From Mesorhizobium prunaredense (GTDB taxonomy: Bacteria; Pseudomonadota; Alphaproteobacteria; Rhizobiales; Rhizobiaceae), in contig NZ_FTPD01000023.1 of NCBI RefSeq assembly GCF_900156895.1, positions 415,010 through 479,009 of the forward strand: a stretch of 64,000 nt of DNA. The letters are read 5' to 3'. The stretch's first letter is position 1. Every line of letters starts with the position of its first letter. A model generated the notes under the pieces. That model searched no databases. It saw only the letters and a program-made list of their open reading frames with translations, and was not told where the DNA came from. Shown here piece after piece: positions 1 to 8,377 of the stretch. The translations under genes and the position numbers were made by a program.

Positions 1-1
1 T

Positions 2-721
2 TTTGGCGACATTGACGTGCTTGCCGGCATCACCCTGCATGTCGAGCCGGGCGAATTCGTTTCAATCCTCGGCCCCTCCGGAGCCGGCAAATCCACGATC
101 TTCAGCTTGCTGACCGGCGGTCTCGATGGCTACGGCGGCGATGTCGACTTCGACGGACGGCCACTGGCCGACGCGCGCCGACCGTTTGCCTTGATGCCGC
201 AGCGCGATGCCCTGATGCCCTGGCGCACGGTTATCGACAACGCCGCGCTCGGCCTGGAAGTGCAGGGCATGTCCCGCAAGGCGGCGCGTGACGAGGTGGC
301 GTCGCTCTTCGGCGAATTCGGCCTTGCTGGCTTCGAGCATAAGTATCCGGCGCAGCTCTCAGGCGGAATGTGCCAGCGCGCCGCGCTGTTGCGTACCGTC
401 GTGCAGCACCGCGCCATGCTGTTGCTCGACGAACCGTTCGGCGCACTCGACGCCCTCACGCGCACCGGCATGCAGCGCTGGCTTCAGACGATGTGGGACC
501 GACACCGCTGGACCGTCCTGCTGATCACCCACGACGTGCGCGAGGCGGTCTTCCTGTCCGACCGCATCTATGTGCTGAGCCGCCGCCCCGCCCGGGTGCT
601 GCGCGAAATCGCCATACCTCTTTCGCGCCCGCGCAAGGATCTTGCCTCGCCGGAAGCCAGCGCCATCGAAGCCGACATCCTCGATACCCTGCTCGACCCA
701 CAGCCCGCCCAAAGGACATGA
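2..721 (+). CDS. thiZ: ABC transporter ATPase, thiamine precursor (HMP) uptake, 5' partial
   Basis: ATP-hydrolysing subunit of an importer of the nitrate/taurine/HMP class. The frame is open to the window edge, and codons before the GTG at 17 already read like an ABC N-terminus (FGDIDVLAGI), so the true start lies outside. Visible are Walker A (GPSGAGKST), a Q-loop (PQRDALMPW), the signature LSGGMCQR, Walker B (LLLDEPFGALD) and the switch histidine (LITHDV). The Cys in the signature replaces the more usual Arg/Gln. The gene runs into an NMT1/ThiY-type binding protein with almost no gap, so it is assigned to a ThiXYZ-like system; the permease should lie upstream. ATPase identity is certain; substrate is inferred from thiY. 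Confidence 0.88.
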   Translation, partial: FGDIDVLAGITLHVEPGEFVSILGPSGAGKSTIFSLLTGGLDGYGGDVDFDGRPLADARRPFALMPQRDALMPWRTVIDNAALGLEVQGMSRKAARDEVASLFGEFGLAGFEHKYPAQLSGGMCQRAALLRTVVQHRAMLLLDEPFGALDALTRTGMQRWLQTMWDRHRWTVLLITHDVREAVFLSDRIYVLSRRPARVLREIAIPLSRPRKDLASPEASAIEADILDTLLDPQPAQRT

Positions 722-723
722 CC

Positions 724-1731
724 ATGCTTTCCAGACGCCTATTCATCGCTGCCGCATTGATCGCCGGGCTCGGACCCGTCACGTCCGTGTCAGCCCAGCA
801 GACTGTCACCGTCGCGCTCGACTGGACGCCGAACACAAACCATGTCGGGCTTTATGTCGCCCGGGCGAAAGGCTTCTACGCCGAGGCCGGGCTCGACGTG
901 CAGATCCTGCCCTACAGCGACACTGCGGCCGGTACGCTGATCGCCAACCGCGTGGCCGATTTCGGCATATTGAGTTCCATAGGATTGTTTACCCAGCGCA
1001 CGGCCGGCGCCGACCTCGTCGCCACCTATGCCATCATGCAGACGGAAACCGGCAGGCTGGTGTTCAACGCCGACCGCGCCGATATACAGTCCCCAAGGGA
1101 TCTGGACGGCCTGACCTATGGCGGTTTCGGCAGCGCCTGGGAGAATGCGCTGATCGGCACCATCATCCGCCATGACGGCGGCGGGGGCAATTTCGAAACA
1201 GTGACGCTGGGCACCTCCGCCTATGAGGCGTTGGCCAATGGCAAAGTCGATTTTACGCTCGAAGTCTATACTTGGGAGGGGATCAAGGCGGAACTCGACG
1301 GCAAGGCCCAGCGCACCTTCCGCTATGCGGATTTCGGCGTTCCCGACCAACATACCAACTTCATTGGCTCGAGCCGGGCCTACCTCGAGAAGAACAAGGA
1401 CACCGCAACCGCGTTCATCGCCGCGACCAGGCGCGGCTATGCCTTCGCCGTCGAACATCCGCAAGAAGCGGCTAATATCCTGATCGCAGCAAACAGCGAC
1501 GTGTTGACCGACCGACCGTTGATCGAGGCATCACTGAAGGCGCTGGTCGACGGCCACTATTTGCAAAGCCCCACCGGCGCGATCGGCACGATCGATCCCG
1601 CAAAGATGGAGGCTATCGGCGACTACCTGTTCAAGGCCGGCGCCCTGCGCGACGGCGATGGAAACCCGGCCGGCGAACGACCCGATTTCGCAGCCTATTA
1701 CACCAACGCCTATCTGGCCGGCGAAAAATGA
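724..1731 (+). CDS. thiY: ABC transporter substrate-binding protein, ThiY/NMT1-like
   Basis: Periplasmic binding protein of 335 aa, probably for formylaminopyrimidine/hydroxymethylpyrimidine salvage. It begins with a Sec signal peptide (MLSRRLFIAAALIAGLG, then a likely cleavage after VSA) followed by the family hallmark VALDWTPNTNHVGLYVARAKG, here quoted only in part as ALDWTPNTNHVG. An ATG at 718 overlaps the stop of the ATPase gene, but AAAGGA at 711-716 lies one base from it and seven from the ATG at 724, so 724 is preferred. Co-transcription with the ATPase gene is evident. The family also contains nitrate and sulfonate binders, but the WTPN motif favours HMP-type ligands. Confidence 0.85.
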   Translation: MLSRRLFIAAALIAGLGPVTSVSAQQTVTVALDWTPNTNHVGLYVARAKGFYAEAGLDVQILPYSDTAAGTLIANRVADFGILSSIGLFTQRTAGADLVATYAIMQTETGRLVFNADRADIQSPRDLDGLTYGGFGSAWENALIGTIIRHDGGGGNFETVTLGTSAYEALANGKVDFTLEVYTWEGIKAELDGKAQRTFRYADFGVPDQHTNFIGSSRAYLEKNKDTATAFIAATRRGYAFAVEHPQEAANILIAANSDVLTDRPLIEASLKALVDGHYLQSPTGAIGTIDPAKMEAIGDYLFKAGALRDGDGNPAGERPDFAAYYTNAYLAGEK

Positions 1732-1745
1732 ACCCACCGCGGCAC

Positions 1746-1877
1746 ATGCATCTCAATGCCGTGATCCTTGGTCTCGGCAGTCACGAGGCCGGTTGGCGCA
1801 TGACAGAAAGCCAACCCGCTTGCCTCGGCAAGCCTCGATTATTGGGTCGGACCTGCAAAGCTCAATCGATGACGTGA
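1746..1877 (+). pseudogene. Remnant N-terminus of an LLM-class flavin monooxygenase
   Basis: A 43-codon open frame starts HMHLNAVILGLGSHEAGWR, which matches the characteristic first strand and loop of NtaA/SnaA/SoxA-type flavin-dependent monooxygenases (typical pattern HLNxFxxGxGHHExAWR). After the Trp-Arg the frame continues into unrelated sequence and stops. Only about 18 codons look homologous, so this is a truncated relic, probably left by a deletion that removed the rest of the gene. It follows thiY by 14 bp, so the intact gene may once have been in the same operon. The remaining bases up to 1992 show nothing I recognise. Confidence 0.5.
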
Positions 1878-1992
1878 TGCCTTTGCTGGAGGTTCGGAAG
1901 CGTTCGACGCCGAGGGTAAGCGCAGCCTTCGCGAGCGATACGGCCTTCCACGTTCTTTAGGTCTAGAATCGAACTAGTGGCGCGTGGCGTGC

Positions 1993-3108
1993 TTATTCAC
2001 GACCAGGCGTGGCTCTCGACTGACGTGATGGCTTTGTGTCGCGCTTTGGCGTCAGTTCCGCCCCTGGTGGGTCGTTCAATCGTTTCTTGAGAATGTCAAC
2101 GAGGCTGACGGTGACCGCGATCACCGCAGGGCCGAGGACAAGCCCGGATGCTCCGAAGAGGACGATGCCACCGACCGCGCCGATAAAGGCGACCACTGTG
2201 TGGAGCCGCAGCCGGCTCCCGACAAGCATCGGATAGAGCAGATTGTCGATGCCGGCGACGACGCCGCCGCCCCAGACGGTCAGGATCGCTGCGCTCGCCC
2301 AAGCCCCTTCCAGCGCGAGATAGATCGCTGCCGGCACCCAGATCAGGAATGCGCCAAGCACCGGGACGATGGCAAGAAGTCCCATTACCAGGCCCCAGAA
2401 CACCGGAGTGGGCAGGCCGAGCCACCAGAATATCAGGCCGCCCAGCGTTCCCTGCACAGCGGCGACAAGCACGGTGCCTATCAGGATCGCATGGACCGTC
2501 TCGGCAAGGCGGGACAGCAAATATGCCGTCTCCGGTGCACGCAGGGGCGACAGACGCACGATCCCCCGCAGGGCGGGTTCACGGTCCCTCAGAAAATAGA
2601 ACAGCAGATAGAATGTCAGCACGAACATCACGGCCTGATTGATCGAGCCGCGCAACAGCGATGTGCTTTGTCCCGTCAGCCATTGTACAAATGCGGCGAC
2701 CGTGCCGGCCGGATCGAGTTGGTTCTCGATCCACTGGGCAACAGCCGAAAGCCTGGGATAGTCCGACACGAAGGCATCTGTGTTCCAGCCCCGGATGACC
2801 TCCTCCATATAGGTGGCGCCGTTTACCGCCTCGCGAACAAGCTGCTGTGCCACGAAGATGAGCGGCAGGCCGACCGCCACCGCCGCGACGCTCACCGATA
2901 TCAGTGCAGCCAGATTTTGATTCCTGAGCCTTTCTTCGACCCGTCGATGAGCCGGATACAGGATGATTGCCAACACCAGCGCCCAGGTCAATGCGGGCAA
3001 AAAGGGCAACGCCAAGAGATAGCAGACATACAGACCGAGCGCCGTCGCGGCCACGATGCCGAGCAATCTCATTTGCTTCCTATCGGGCATCTGTTTCAGG
3101 TCGGGCAT
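1993..3108 (-). CDS. AI-2E family transporter (PerM-like permease)
   Basis: Integral membrane protein of 371 aa from the AI-2E/UPF0118 exporter family. Hydrophobic pairs lie near the N-terminus (LLGIVAATALGLYVCYLLAL and the following helix), a soluble segment with ENQLDPAGTVAAFVQWL sits in the middle, and a cluster of helices with GLPTPVFWGLVMGLLAIVP and the family's LVLGPAVIAV segment occupies the C-terminal half. The frame extends further upstream, but the ATG at 3108 gives the usual family N-terminus; another ATG lies at 3090. The substrate of most members is unknown; some export autoinducer-2 or act in Na+/H+ exchange. Confidence 0.82.
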   Translation of the reverse strand: MPDLKQMPDRKQMRLLGIVAATALGLYVCYLLALPFLPALTWALVLAIILYPAHRRVEERLRNQNLAALISVSVAAVAVGLPLIFVAQQLVREAVNGATYMEEVIRGWNTDAFVSDYPRLSAVAQWIENQLDPAGTVAAFVQWLTGQSTSLLRGSINQAVMFVLTFYLLFYFLRDREPALRGIVRLSPLRAPETAYLLSRLAETVHAILIGTVLVAAVQGTLGGLIFWWLGLPTPVFWGLVMGLLAIVPVLGAFLIWVPAAIYLALEGAWASAAILTVWGGGVVAGIDNLLYPMLVGSRLRLHTVVAFIGAVGGIVLFGASGLVLGPAVIAVTVSLVDILKKRLNDPPGAELTPKRDTKPSRQSRATPGRE

Positions 3109-3601
3109 CTCTCGCCGTCTCGCAAACCAAGCGAGACTAGTGGATTTTCTGACAAAATGGCAGTTTCCGTTGCCGCACCCTACGGCTGGGCCGCTGTCGA
3201 GCGTGACAAAAATGGCCACGACATTACGCGCTCTGTGGGCTGGTCATACTGGTTGGGCGTCCGTGCGCTGCCACCACCGCGGCCTGCTCGGTCGTGGATG
3301 CTCCGCCCGCGGCAGCGCAGCTTCACAGGGCAGCCAAATAAAAAAAGGTCGGACTGTTAAAGTCCGGCCAGGCATGAAGGTTCAAAACCTCCAGAGGGGA
3401 ACGCGCCGGACGCAATGGGAGGAAAACATCCGACGCAATGCACATATGGGTTGGCACGGCTGACGTTTCAACGACATGGGGTGGGCCACATCAGCCGCTC
3501 CATAGAGCCACGTGGGCGGCTTCAATCGTCACGGCCCGTACCGTCTTCCAGCGCCGCTATCGTGGCGGTCATTGCGACCGCCACGACAAGGGCTCACCAG
3601 C
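3109..3601. other. Intergenic region, 493 bp
   Basis: Contains the minus-strand terminator at 3338-3369 (listed separately) and the promoter side of the AI-2E gene. The rest shows no coding signal that I trust; open frames here have poor codon character and no family motif. Confidence 0.6.
3338..3369 (-). terminator. Rho-independent terminator, minus strand
   Basis: The stem GGTCGGACT / AGTCCGGCC (one G-T pair) closes a short TTAA-containing loop at 3347-3369. On the minus strand it is followed by a run of T (the A-tract at 3338-3346). It lies about 230 bp downstream of the amaB stop, the only minus-strand gene reading towards it. Confidence 0.7.
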
Positions 3602-5113
3602 CTAGTCGATGTCGAAGGACACGCCTTGGGCGAGCGGCAGCGCCTTGGAATAGTTCACGGTGTTGGTGGCGCGCCGCATGTAAGCCTTCCAGGCGTCGGA
3701 GCCCGACTCGCGGCCGCCGCCGGTCTCCTTCTCGCCGCCGAAGGCGCCGCCGATCTCGGCCCCCGATGTGCCTATGTTGACGTTTGCGATACCGCAGTCG
3801 GACCCGTCGACGCCAAGGAAGCGCTCGGATTCCTGCAGGTCGCGGGTGAAGATCGACGATGACAGCCCCGCTCCGACCGCATTGTGCTCGTCGAGTACGG
3901 CGTCGAAGTCCGAGTATTTCATCACGTAGAGGATCGGCGCGAAGGTCTCTTCCGTCACCGGCGAGACCTGCTTGGGCATCTCGACCAGCGCCGGACGAGC
4001 GTAATAGGCATCGGTATGGCCATTCTCGACCCGCGTGCCGCCGGTCACCTTGCCGCCGTGTGCGGCGGCTTCCTTCAACGCATTCTGCATGCTGTCGAAG
4101 GCTGCCTTGTCGATCAACGGTCCGACCAGCGCTGATGTCTCCAGCGGATTGCCGACAGAGACGCTTTCATAGGCCTTCTTCAGGCGTGGAATCAGGGCAT
4201 CATAGATGCTCTCATGCACGAACAGGCGCCTGAGCGTCGTGCAGCGCTGGCCGGCCGTGCCCATGGCGCCGAAGGCGATGGCGCGCAGGGCCATGTCGAG
4301 ATCGGCCGTCGGGCAGACGATGCCGGCATTGTTGCCGCCGAGCTCCAGCACGGCGCGGGCAAAGCGCTTGGCCAGCCGCGGACCGACATCCCCGCCCATG
4401 CGGGTCGAGCCGGTGGCCGAAACCAGCGGCACATCAGGATGATCGACCAGAATTTCGCCGACGGCGCGATCGCCGATCAGCACCGAAATCAAGCCTTCCG
4501 GAGCATCGCCGAAACGTTCTGCCGCACGCTTGAAGATCGCCTCGCAGGCGAGCGCCGTCAGCGGTGTCTTTTCCGATGGCTTCCACACCACCGCGTCGCC
4601 GCAGACCAGCGCCAGCGCGGCGTTCCACGACCACACTGCAACCGGGAAGTTGAAGGCCGAAATCACGCCGACGACGCCCAGCGGGTGCCAGGTTTCCATC
4701 ATGCGATGGCCGGGCCGCTCGGTGGCGATGGTCAGGCCGTACAATTGCCGGGAGAGGCCGACGGCGAAATCGCAGATGTCGATCATCTCCTGCACTTCGC
4801 CGAGCCCTTCGGACGGGATCTTGCCGACCTCGATCGACACCAGCCGGCCAAGCTCGGCCTTGTGGGTACGCAGTTCCTCGCCAAGCAGCCGCACCAACTC
4901 GCCACGCTTCGGTGCCGGCACCAGCCGCCATGTCTGGAAGGCTTTATGCGCCCTGTCGATGGTCTCTGCCGCGCCGGCCGGCGAGATCGTCTTCAGCGCG
5001 GCGATCTGCTCACCCGTCACCGGACTGCGCACGATAAGATCGCCGCCTGAAAGCGCAGCCTCGGCAACGCCCAGTTTCGCCAGTAACCCGGCTGTTTTCT
5101 TCGCAATTGTCAT
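3602..5113 (-). CDS. amaB: L-alpha-aminoadipic semialdehyde / piperidine-6-carboxylate dehydrogenase (ALDH7)
   Basis: NAD-dependent aldehyde dehydrogenase of 503 aa acting in lysine/pipecolate catabolism, converting aminoadipate semialdehyde (in equilibrium with piperideine-6-carboxylate) to aminoadipate. Catalytic residues are visible: Asn155 in SAFNFP, Glu257 in VLELGG and the nucleophile Cys291 in GTAGQRCTTLRR. ALDH7-type features include the GGNNAGIV segment and GGGRESGSDAWK near the C-terminus. The start at 5113 has AAGGGAAAG upstream; the open frame continues to 5227 only because a palindromic repeat (5145-5214) happens to be translatable. A glutaryl-CoA dehydrogenase further along the window fits the same catabolic theme, although it is not in the same operon. 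Confidence 0.9.
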   Translation of the reverse strand: MTIAKKTAGLLAKLGVAEAALSGGDLIVRSPVTGEQIAALKTISPAGAAETIDRAHKAFQTWRLVPAPKRGELVRLLGEELRTHKAELGRLVSIEVGKIPSEGLGEVQEMIDICDFAVGLSRQLYGLTIATERPGHRMMETWHPLGVVGVISAFNFPVAVWSWNAALALVCGDAVVWKPSEKTPLTALACEAIFKRAAERFGDAPEGLISVLIGDRAVGEILVDHPDVPLVSATGSTRMGGDVGPRLAKRFARAVLELGGNNAGIVCPTADLDMALRAIAFGAMGTAGQRCTTLRRLFVHESIYDALIPRLKKAYESVSVGNPLETSALVGPLIDKAAFDSMQNALKEAAAHGGKVTGGTRVENGHTDAYYARPALVEMPKQVSPVTEETFAPILYVMKYSDFDAVLDEHNAVGAGLSSSIFTRDLQESERFLGVDGSDCGIANVNIGTSGAEIGGAFGGEKETGGGRESGSDAWKAYMRRATNTVNYSKALPLAQGVSFDID

Positions 5114-5144
5114 TTTCTTTCCCTTCAGATCCCATCGCTCATAA

Positions 5145-5214
5145 TGCATGTCGCCCAAAAGCATGCCCTCTGGCCTGCCCGAGGGTGCGCAGCGGTTTTG
5201 GGACAACGACATGC
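5145..5214. repeat. Palindromic intergenic repeat, family A (copy 1)
   Basis: Inverted ends TGCATGTCG and CGACATGCA, with internal GCCCAAAAG and CGGTTTTGGGA arms; about 70 bp. Related copies are at 16443-16514, 29272-29314 (half) and 53974-54020. It sits just upstream of amaB and produces the false N-terminal peptide CMSLSQNR when translated. Confidence 0.85.
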
Positions 5215-5349
5215 ACCCTTGTGCCATGCCGTCCCTGCGCCGATCGGCACATCAGGCGCTGTCATGGCGTGGCATTACTCGTTTCAGGGAAAAATCGCCA
5301 CCCCGGCATGGTCTAAGCCCAGGTCAGACCGTTGAACCAGCGATTTGGT

Positions 5350-6624
5350 TCAGCGCGCTGTCTGTGCTGTTCCCCGCACGGCGCCTTCCTTCATCAGCCG
5401 GTCGATATGCATGCGGATATGGGCGGCCTCGGCGGCCGTATTGGCAAGCGCAATGGCGCGGTCGAAGGCGATGCGCGCCTCCTCACCACGATTGAGCTGC
5501 ATCAGCAGGCCACCCCTAAGGCCGAAGAAGTGGAAATAGCCGGAAAGCCTTTGTTCCAGCGGCTCGATCATGGCAAGTGCGGCTTCCGGCCCGCGCACCT
5601 TGGCGACCGCGACGGCGCGATTGAGCGTCACCACCGGCGACGGCTGCATCTGCTCGAGCAGGCTGTAGAGCAGCTCGATCTCGTTCCAGTCCGTGTCCTC
5701 GGGCTTTGCCGCGCGCGCATGCAGGGCGGCGATCGCCGCCTGCACCTGGTAGGGACCGGGCTTCTGGTGGCGCAGCGCTTTGTCGACCAGCGCCAGCCCC
5801 TCGTCGATCATCTTGCGGCTCCACAGGCTGCGGTCCTGGTCTTCGAGCAGCACGATTTCGCCGTTCTCGTCGAAACGCGCCGGCGCACGCGCATGCTGGA
5901 GAAGCAAGAGCGCCGTCAGGCCCATGATCTCCGGCTCGGTCTGGAACAGCCTGAGCAGCAGCCGGGCCAGCCGGATCGCCTCCTCGCAGAGCGGCGCGCG
6001 CGCCGGTGCCTCGCCGCTGTTGGTCGAATAGCCTTCGTTGAAGATCAGGTAGACCATGGCGGCGACCGCGGCGAGCCGCTCGGAGCGCTCGACCGCGCCG
6101 GGCGTCTCGAACGGCACGCCGGCATCGGCGATGCGCGCCTTGGCACGGGTGATGCGCTGCTCCATGGCGCTTTCACCGACGAGAAAGGCGCGGGCGATCT
6201 GCTTGACGCTCAGGCCTGAAACGATGCGCAACGCCACAGCGATCTGCTGCGTCGCCGGCAGGTCGGGATGACAGCAGATGAACAGCAGGCGCAATATGTC
6301 GTCGCGGTAGTGCGCGCCGTCCAGCCGTTCGGCAATATCGGTCTCGGCATCTTCCAGATCGGAGATCTGGTGCTCTTCCGGCAGCGGCGCCTGCTTGGCG
6401 CGCTTGCGCACCGCGTCGATGCCGCTGTTGCGGCCAACGAAGATCAGCCAGGCTGCCGGATCGCGCGGCGGGCCGTTTGTCGGCCAGTTCTTCAGTGCTC
6501 GCAGGCAAGCGTCCTGGAAAGCTTCCTCCGCCGCGTCGAGATCGCGGAAGTAGCGCAACAGCGCGCCCATCGCCTGTGGGCGGGCGGTGCTGATCGCTGT
6601 GCTGATCCAGGTAAGGTCGGTCAT
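5350..6624 (-). CDS. ECF42-type RNA polymerase sigma factor with C-terminal extension
   Basis: Sigma factor of 424 aa. The N-terminal third carries region 2 (LLRYFRDLDAAEEAFQDACL) and region 4 (LSVKQIARAFLVGESAMEQR), and the C-terminal two-thirds is the helical extension typical of the ECF42 group, with the hallmark YLIFNEGYSTNSGEAPAR. ECF42 factors are encoded beside DGPF/YCII proteins and lack a classic anti-sigma factor; the extension is thought to control activity. The start at 6624 overlaps the stop of the DGPF gene (ATGA), so the two are translationally coupled. No ECF target promoter could be recognised by eye. The longer open frame upstream is only the antisense side of the partner gene. 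Confidence 0.88.
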   Translation of the reverse strand: MTDLTWISTAISTARPQAMGALLRYFRDLDAAEEAFQDACLRALKNWPTNGPPRDPAAWLIFVGRNSGIDAVRKRAKQAPLPEEHQISDLEDAETDIAERLDGAHYRDDILRLLFICCHPDLPATQQIAVALRIVSGLSVKQIARAFLVGESAMEQRITRAKARIADAGVPFETPGAVERSERLAAVAAMVYLIFNEGYSTNSGEAPARAPLCEEAIRLARLLLRLFQTEPEIMGLTALLLLQHARAPARFDENGEIVLLEDQDRSLWSRKMIDEGLALVDKALRHQKPGPYQVQAAIAALHARAAKPEDTDWNEIELLYSLLEQMQPSPVVTLNRAVAVAKVRGPEAALAMIEPLEQRLSGYFHFFGLRGGLLMQLNRGEEARIAFDRAIALANTAAEAAHIRMHIDRLMKEGAVRGTAQTAR

Positions 6625-6995
6625 GCGGAAACCTTGGCGGGATTGAAGAGCGAAACCGGCCGTATCTCGTAGGAGCCGCCGCTCGGGTTGACCTCGGAAA
6701 GCTCGCGCGCGAAGTCGACGGCCTCGTCGAGATCGGCGCATTCGAGCGTGTAGAAGCCGAGAAACTGTTCCTTGGTCTCGGCAAACGGGCCATCGATGAC
6801 GACCGATTCGCCCTTGACCTTTCTCAGGGTTGTCGCAGCGGTCGTCGGCAGCAGCCGCGCCACCGGGCCAAGCCGGCCGGCCCGAGCGTATTTTTCCTGC
6901 ACGCCCAGGAGTTTTTCCATGACGGCATCGTCCTGTTCCTTGCTCCACGAGCAGACGACGTCTTCGGAGGCATAGCAGAGGATTGCGTAGAGCAT
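6621..6995 (-). CDS. DGPF-domain (YCII-related) protein
   Basis: Protein of 124 aa with the family motif VIDGPFAETKEQFLGFY and the conserved C-terminal strand YEIRPVSLF. Members form small ferredoxin-like dimers of unknown chemistry and are the standard genomic partner of ECF42 sigma factors. It is the first gene of a two-gene operon with the sigma factor, overlapping it by four bases. A paralogue with the same DGPFAETKEQ motif lies at 49654-50034 without a sigma factor. Confidence 0.88.
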   Translation of the reverse strand: MLYAILCYASEDVVCSWSKEQDDAVMEKLLGVQEKYARAGRLGPVARLLPTTAATTLRKVKGESVVIDGPFAETKEQFLGFYTLECADLDEAVDFARELSEVNPSGGSYEIRPVSLFNPAKVSA

Positions 6996-7110
6996 GGGTG
7001 CGTCCTTTTCTCTGTCAAAGGACGAAACAGTAGGACCGATCCCGACACAACGTCGATAAAAAAATCACGTCCTGCCAGCACAATGAAGGCCTGTGGCTGC
7101 TCTGTTCGGT

Positions 7111-8217
7111 TCAGCTTTCCTGCGCCTTCAGCCACCTCAATACGAGCGCTTCTTCGTCATCAAGGCCGGCTATCGATCGCTTCCGCTTGTTCGCATCCGC
7201 CATTTCGCTGAGCAGCCGACCTTCGGACCAGGCTTCGAAAACCTGTGGGTGGATGTAACAGCTGCGACAGATGGCGCGCGTGTTGCCCAGCCGCTCGGCC
7301 ACCTTGTCGATGACGCCGTTCATCACCCGCTTCTGTTGTGCCTGGCTTTCGGGTCGTTCGGTTTGCGCAAACAGCGACGCAGCATGGATGGTGCCGCCCC
7401 AGGTTCGGAAATGCTTGGAGCTGAAATCGGCCCCTGCCGTCTCCCTGATATAGCGGTTGACGTCGTCGGAGCGGATCGGTCGCCTGCTTCCATCCTCGTC
7501 GAGATACTGGAACAGCTTCTGGCCCGGCAGATCCTGCGCCCCGCGCACAATCCTGGCGATCCGGCGATCGACGAGCTTCAGCTTCCATTCCTTGCCGGAC
7601 TTGCCTTTGAAAGCGAAACGCAGGCTCGAGCCATCGATGTCGACATGGCGGTCGCGCAGCGTGGTCAGCCCAAAGCTGTTGTTGTCGCGGGCGTAGGCGG
7701 CATTGCCGACGCGAATCATCGTGTTGTCGAGCAGCCAGACCACAGCGGCGACAACCCGTTCCAGCGGCAGGCCGTGACGGCGCAGGTCGGCGTCGATCTG
7801 GCGTCGCAGCCCAGGCAGGCTCTCTGCAAAGGCAACCAGGCTCGAATATTTGACGCCGTCGCGCTCCTCGGCCCATTGCGGATGGTAGCGATATTGCTTG
7901 CGTCCGCGCTGGTCTCGGCCCGTCGCCTGGATGTGACCGTTGGCATCCGGCGCGATCCACACATCCGTCCACGCCGGCGGGATGGCGAGTGCCTTGATGC
8001 GGGCCATGGTGTCCCCGTCGACGCCCTGCCCGTCAGGCCCTTTGTATGAGAATCCCTTGCCGGCCCTGAAACGACGGATACCGGGCTCGGTATCGGTAAG
8101 GTAGGTGAGCGAGGCTCGATCGGCCGAGGCCTCTCCGCCATTGTTCGGCGCCCCGTTTTTTGGTGCAACCTCATTGGCAGCCGATCGGCCAGACGACGAT
8201 CCGGATTTGTCCAGCAT
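7111..8217 (-). CDS. DNA topoisomerase IB (poxvirus/eukaryotic type)
   Basis: Enzyme of 368 aa that relaxes supercoils by nicking one strand through a 3'-phosphotyrosyl bond. The active Tyr321 is in SCYIHPQVF; other family marks are RYHPQW, NTMIRVGNAAYARDNNSFG, FKGKSGKEW and FRTWGGT, which hold the catalytic Arg/Lys/His residues. The N-terminal 35 residues are low-complexity and probably unstructured. GGAGAGGAT directly precedes the ATG. It is encoded on the same strand as the downstream transglutaminase cluster's genes, but 160 bp separate it from them and the link may be only positional. Confidence 0.92.
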   Translation of the reverse strand: MLDKSGSSSGRSAANEVAPKNGAPNNGGEASADRASLTYLTDTEPGIRRFRAGKGFSYKGPDGQGVDGDTMARIKALAIPPAWTDVWIAPDANGHIQATGRDQRGRKQYRYHPQWAEERDGVKYSSLVAFAESLPGLRRQIDADLRRHGLPLERVVAAVVWLLDNTMIRVGNAAYARDNNSFGLTTLRDRHVDIDGSSLRFAFKGKSGKEWKLKLVDRRIARIVRGAQDLPGQKLFQYLDEDGSRRPIRSDDVNRYIRETAGADFSSKHFRTWGGTIHAASLFAQTERPESQAQQKRVMNGVIDKVAERLGNTRAICRSCYIHPQVFEAWSEGRLLSEMADANKRKRSIAGLDDEEALVLRWLKAQES

Positions 8218-8377
8218 ATCCTCTCCACGAGAAATTTTCCCGTAGATAAGCGCAGGAACGGCTGCGGGTTCCGCGAACGGCGTTCAGAATGATGTCAGCG
8301 CACCGCATGTGCGTTCGACGGGCCGTCTTCTCTGTCTACCTTCGGCGCCTACAAATCGATTGCGGCCTCGCTTGCCG

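Noticed and set aside
5114-5227. N-terminal extension of AmaB including MSLSQNR
   Set aside because: It is the translation of a palindromic repeat; the family N-terminus starts at 5113 with a good ribosome site. The same holds for gcdH at 16422-16586.
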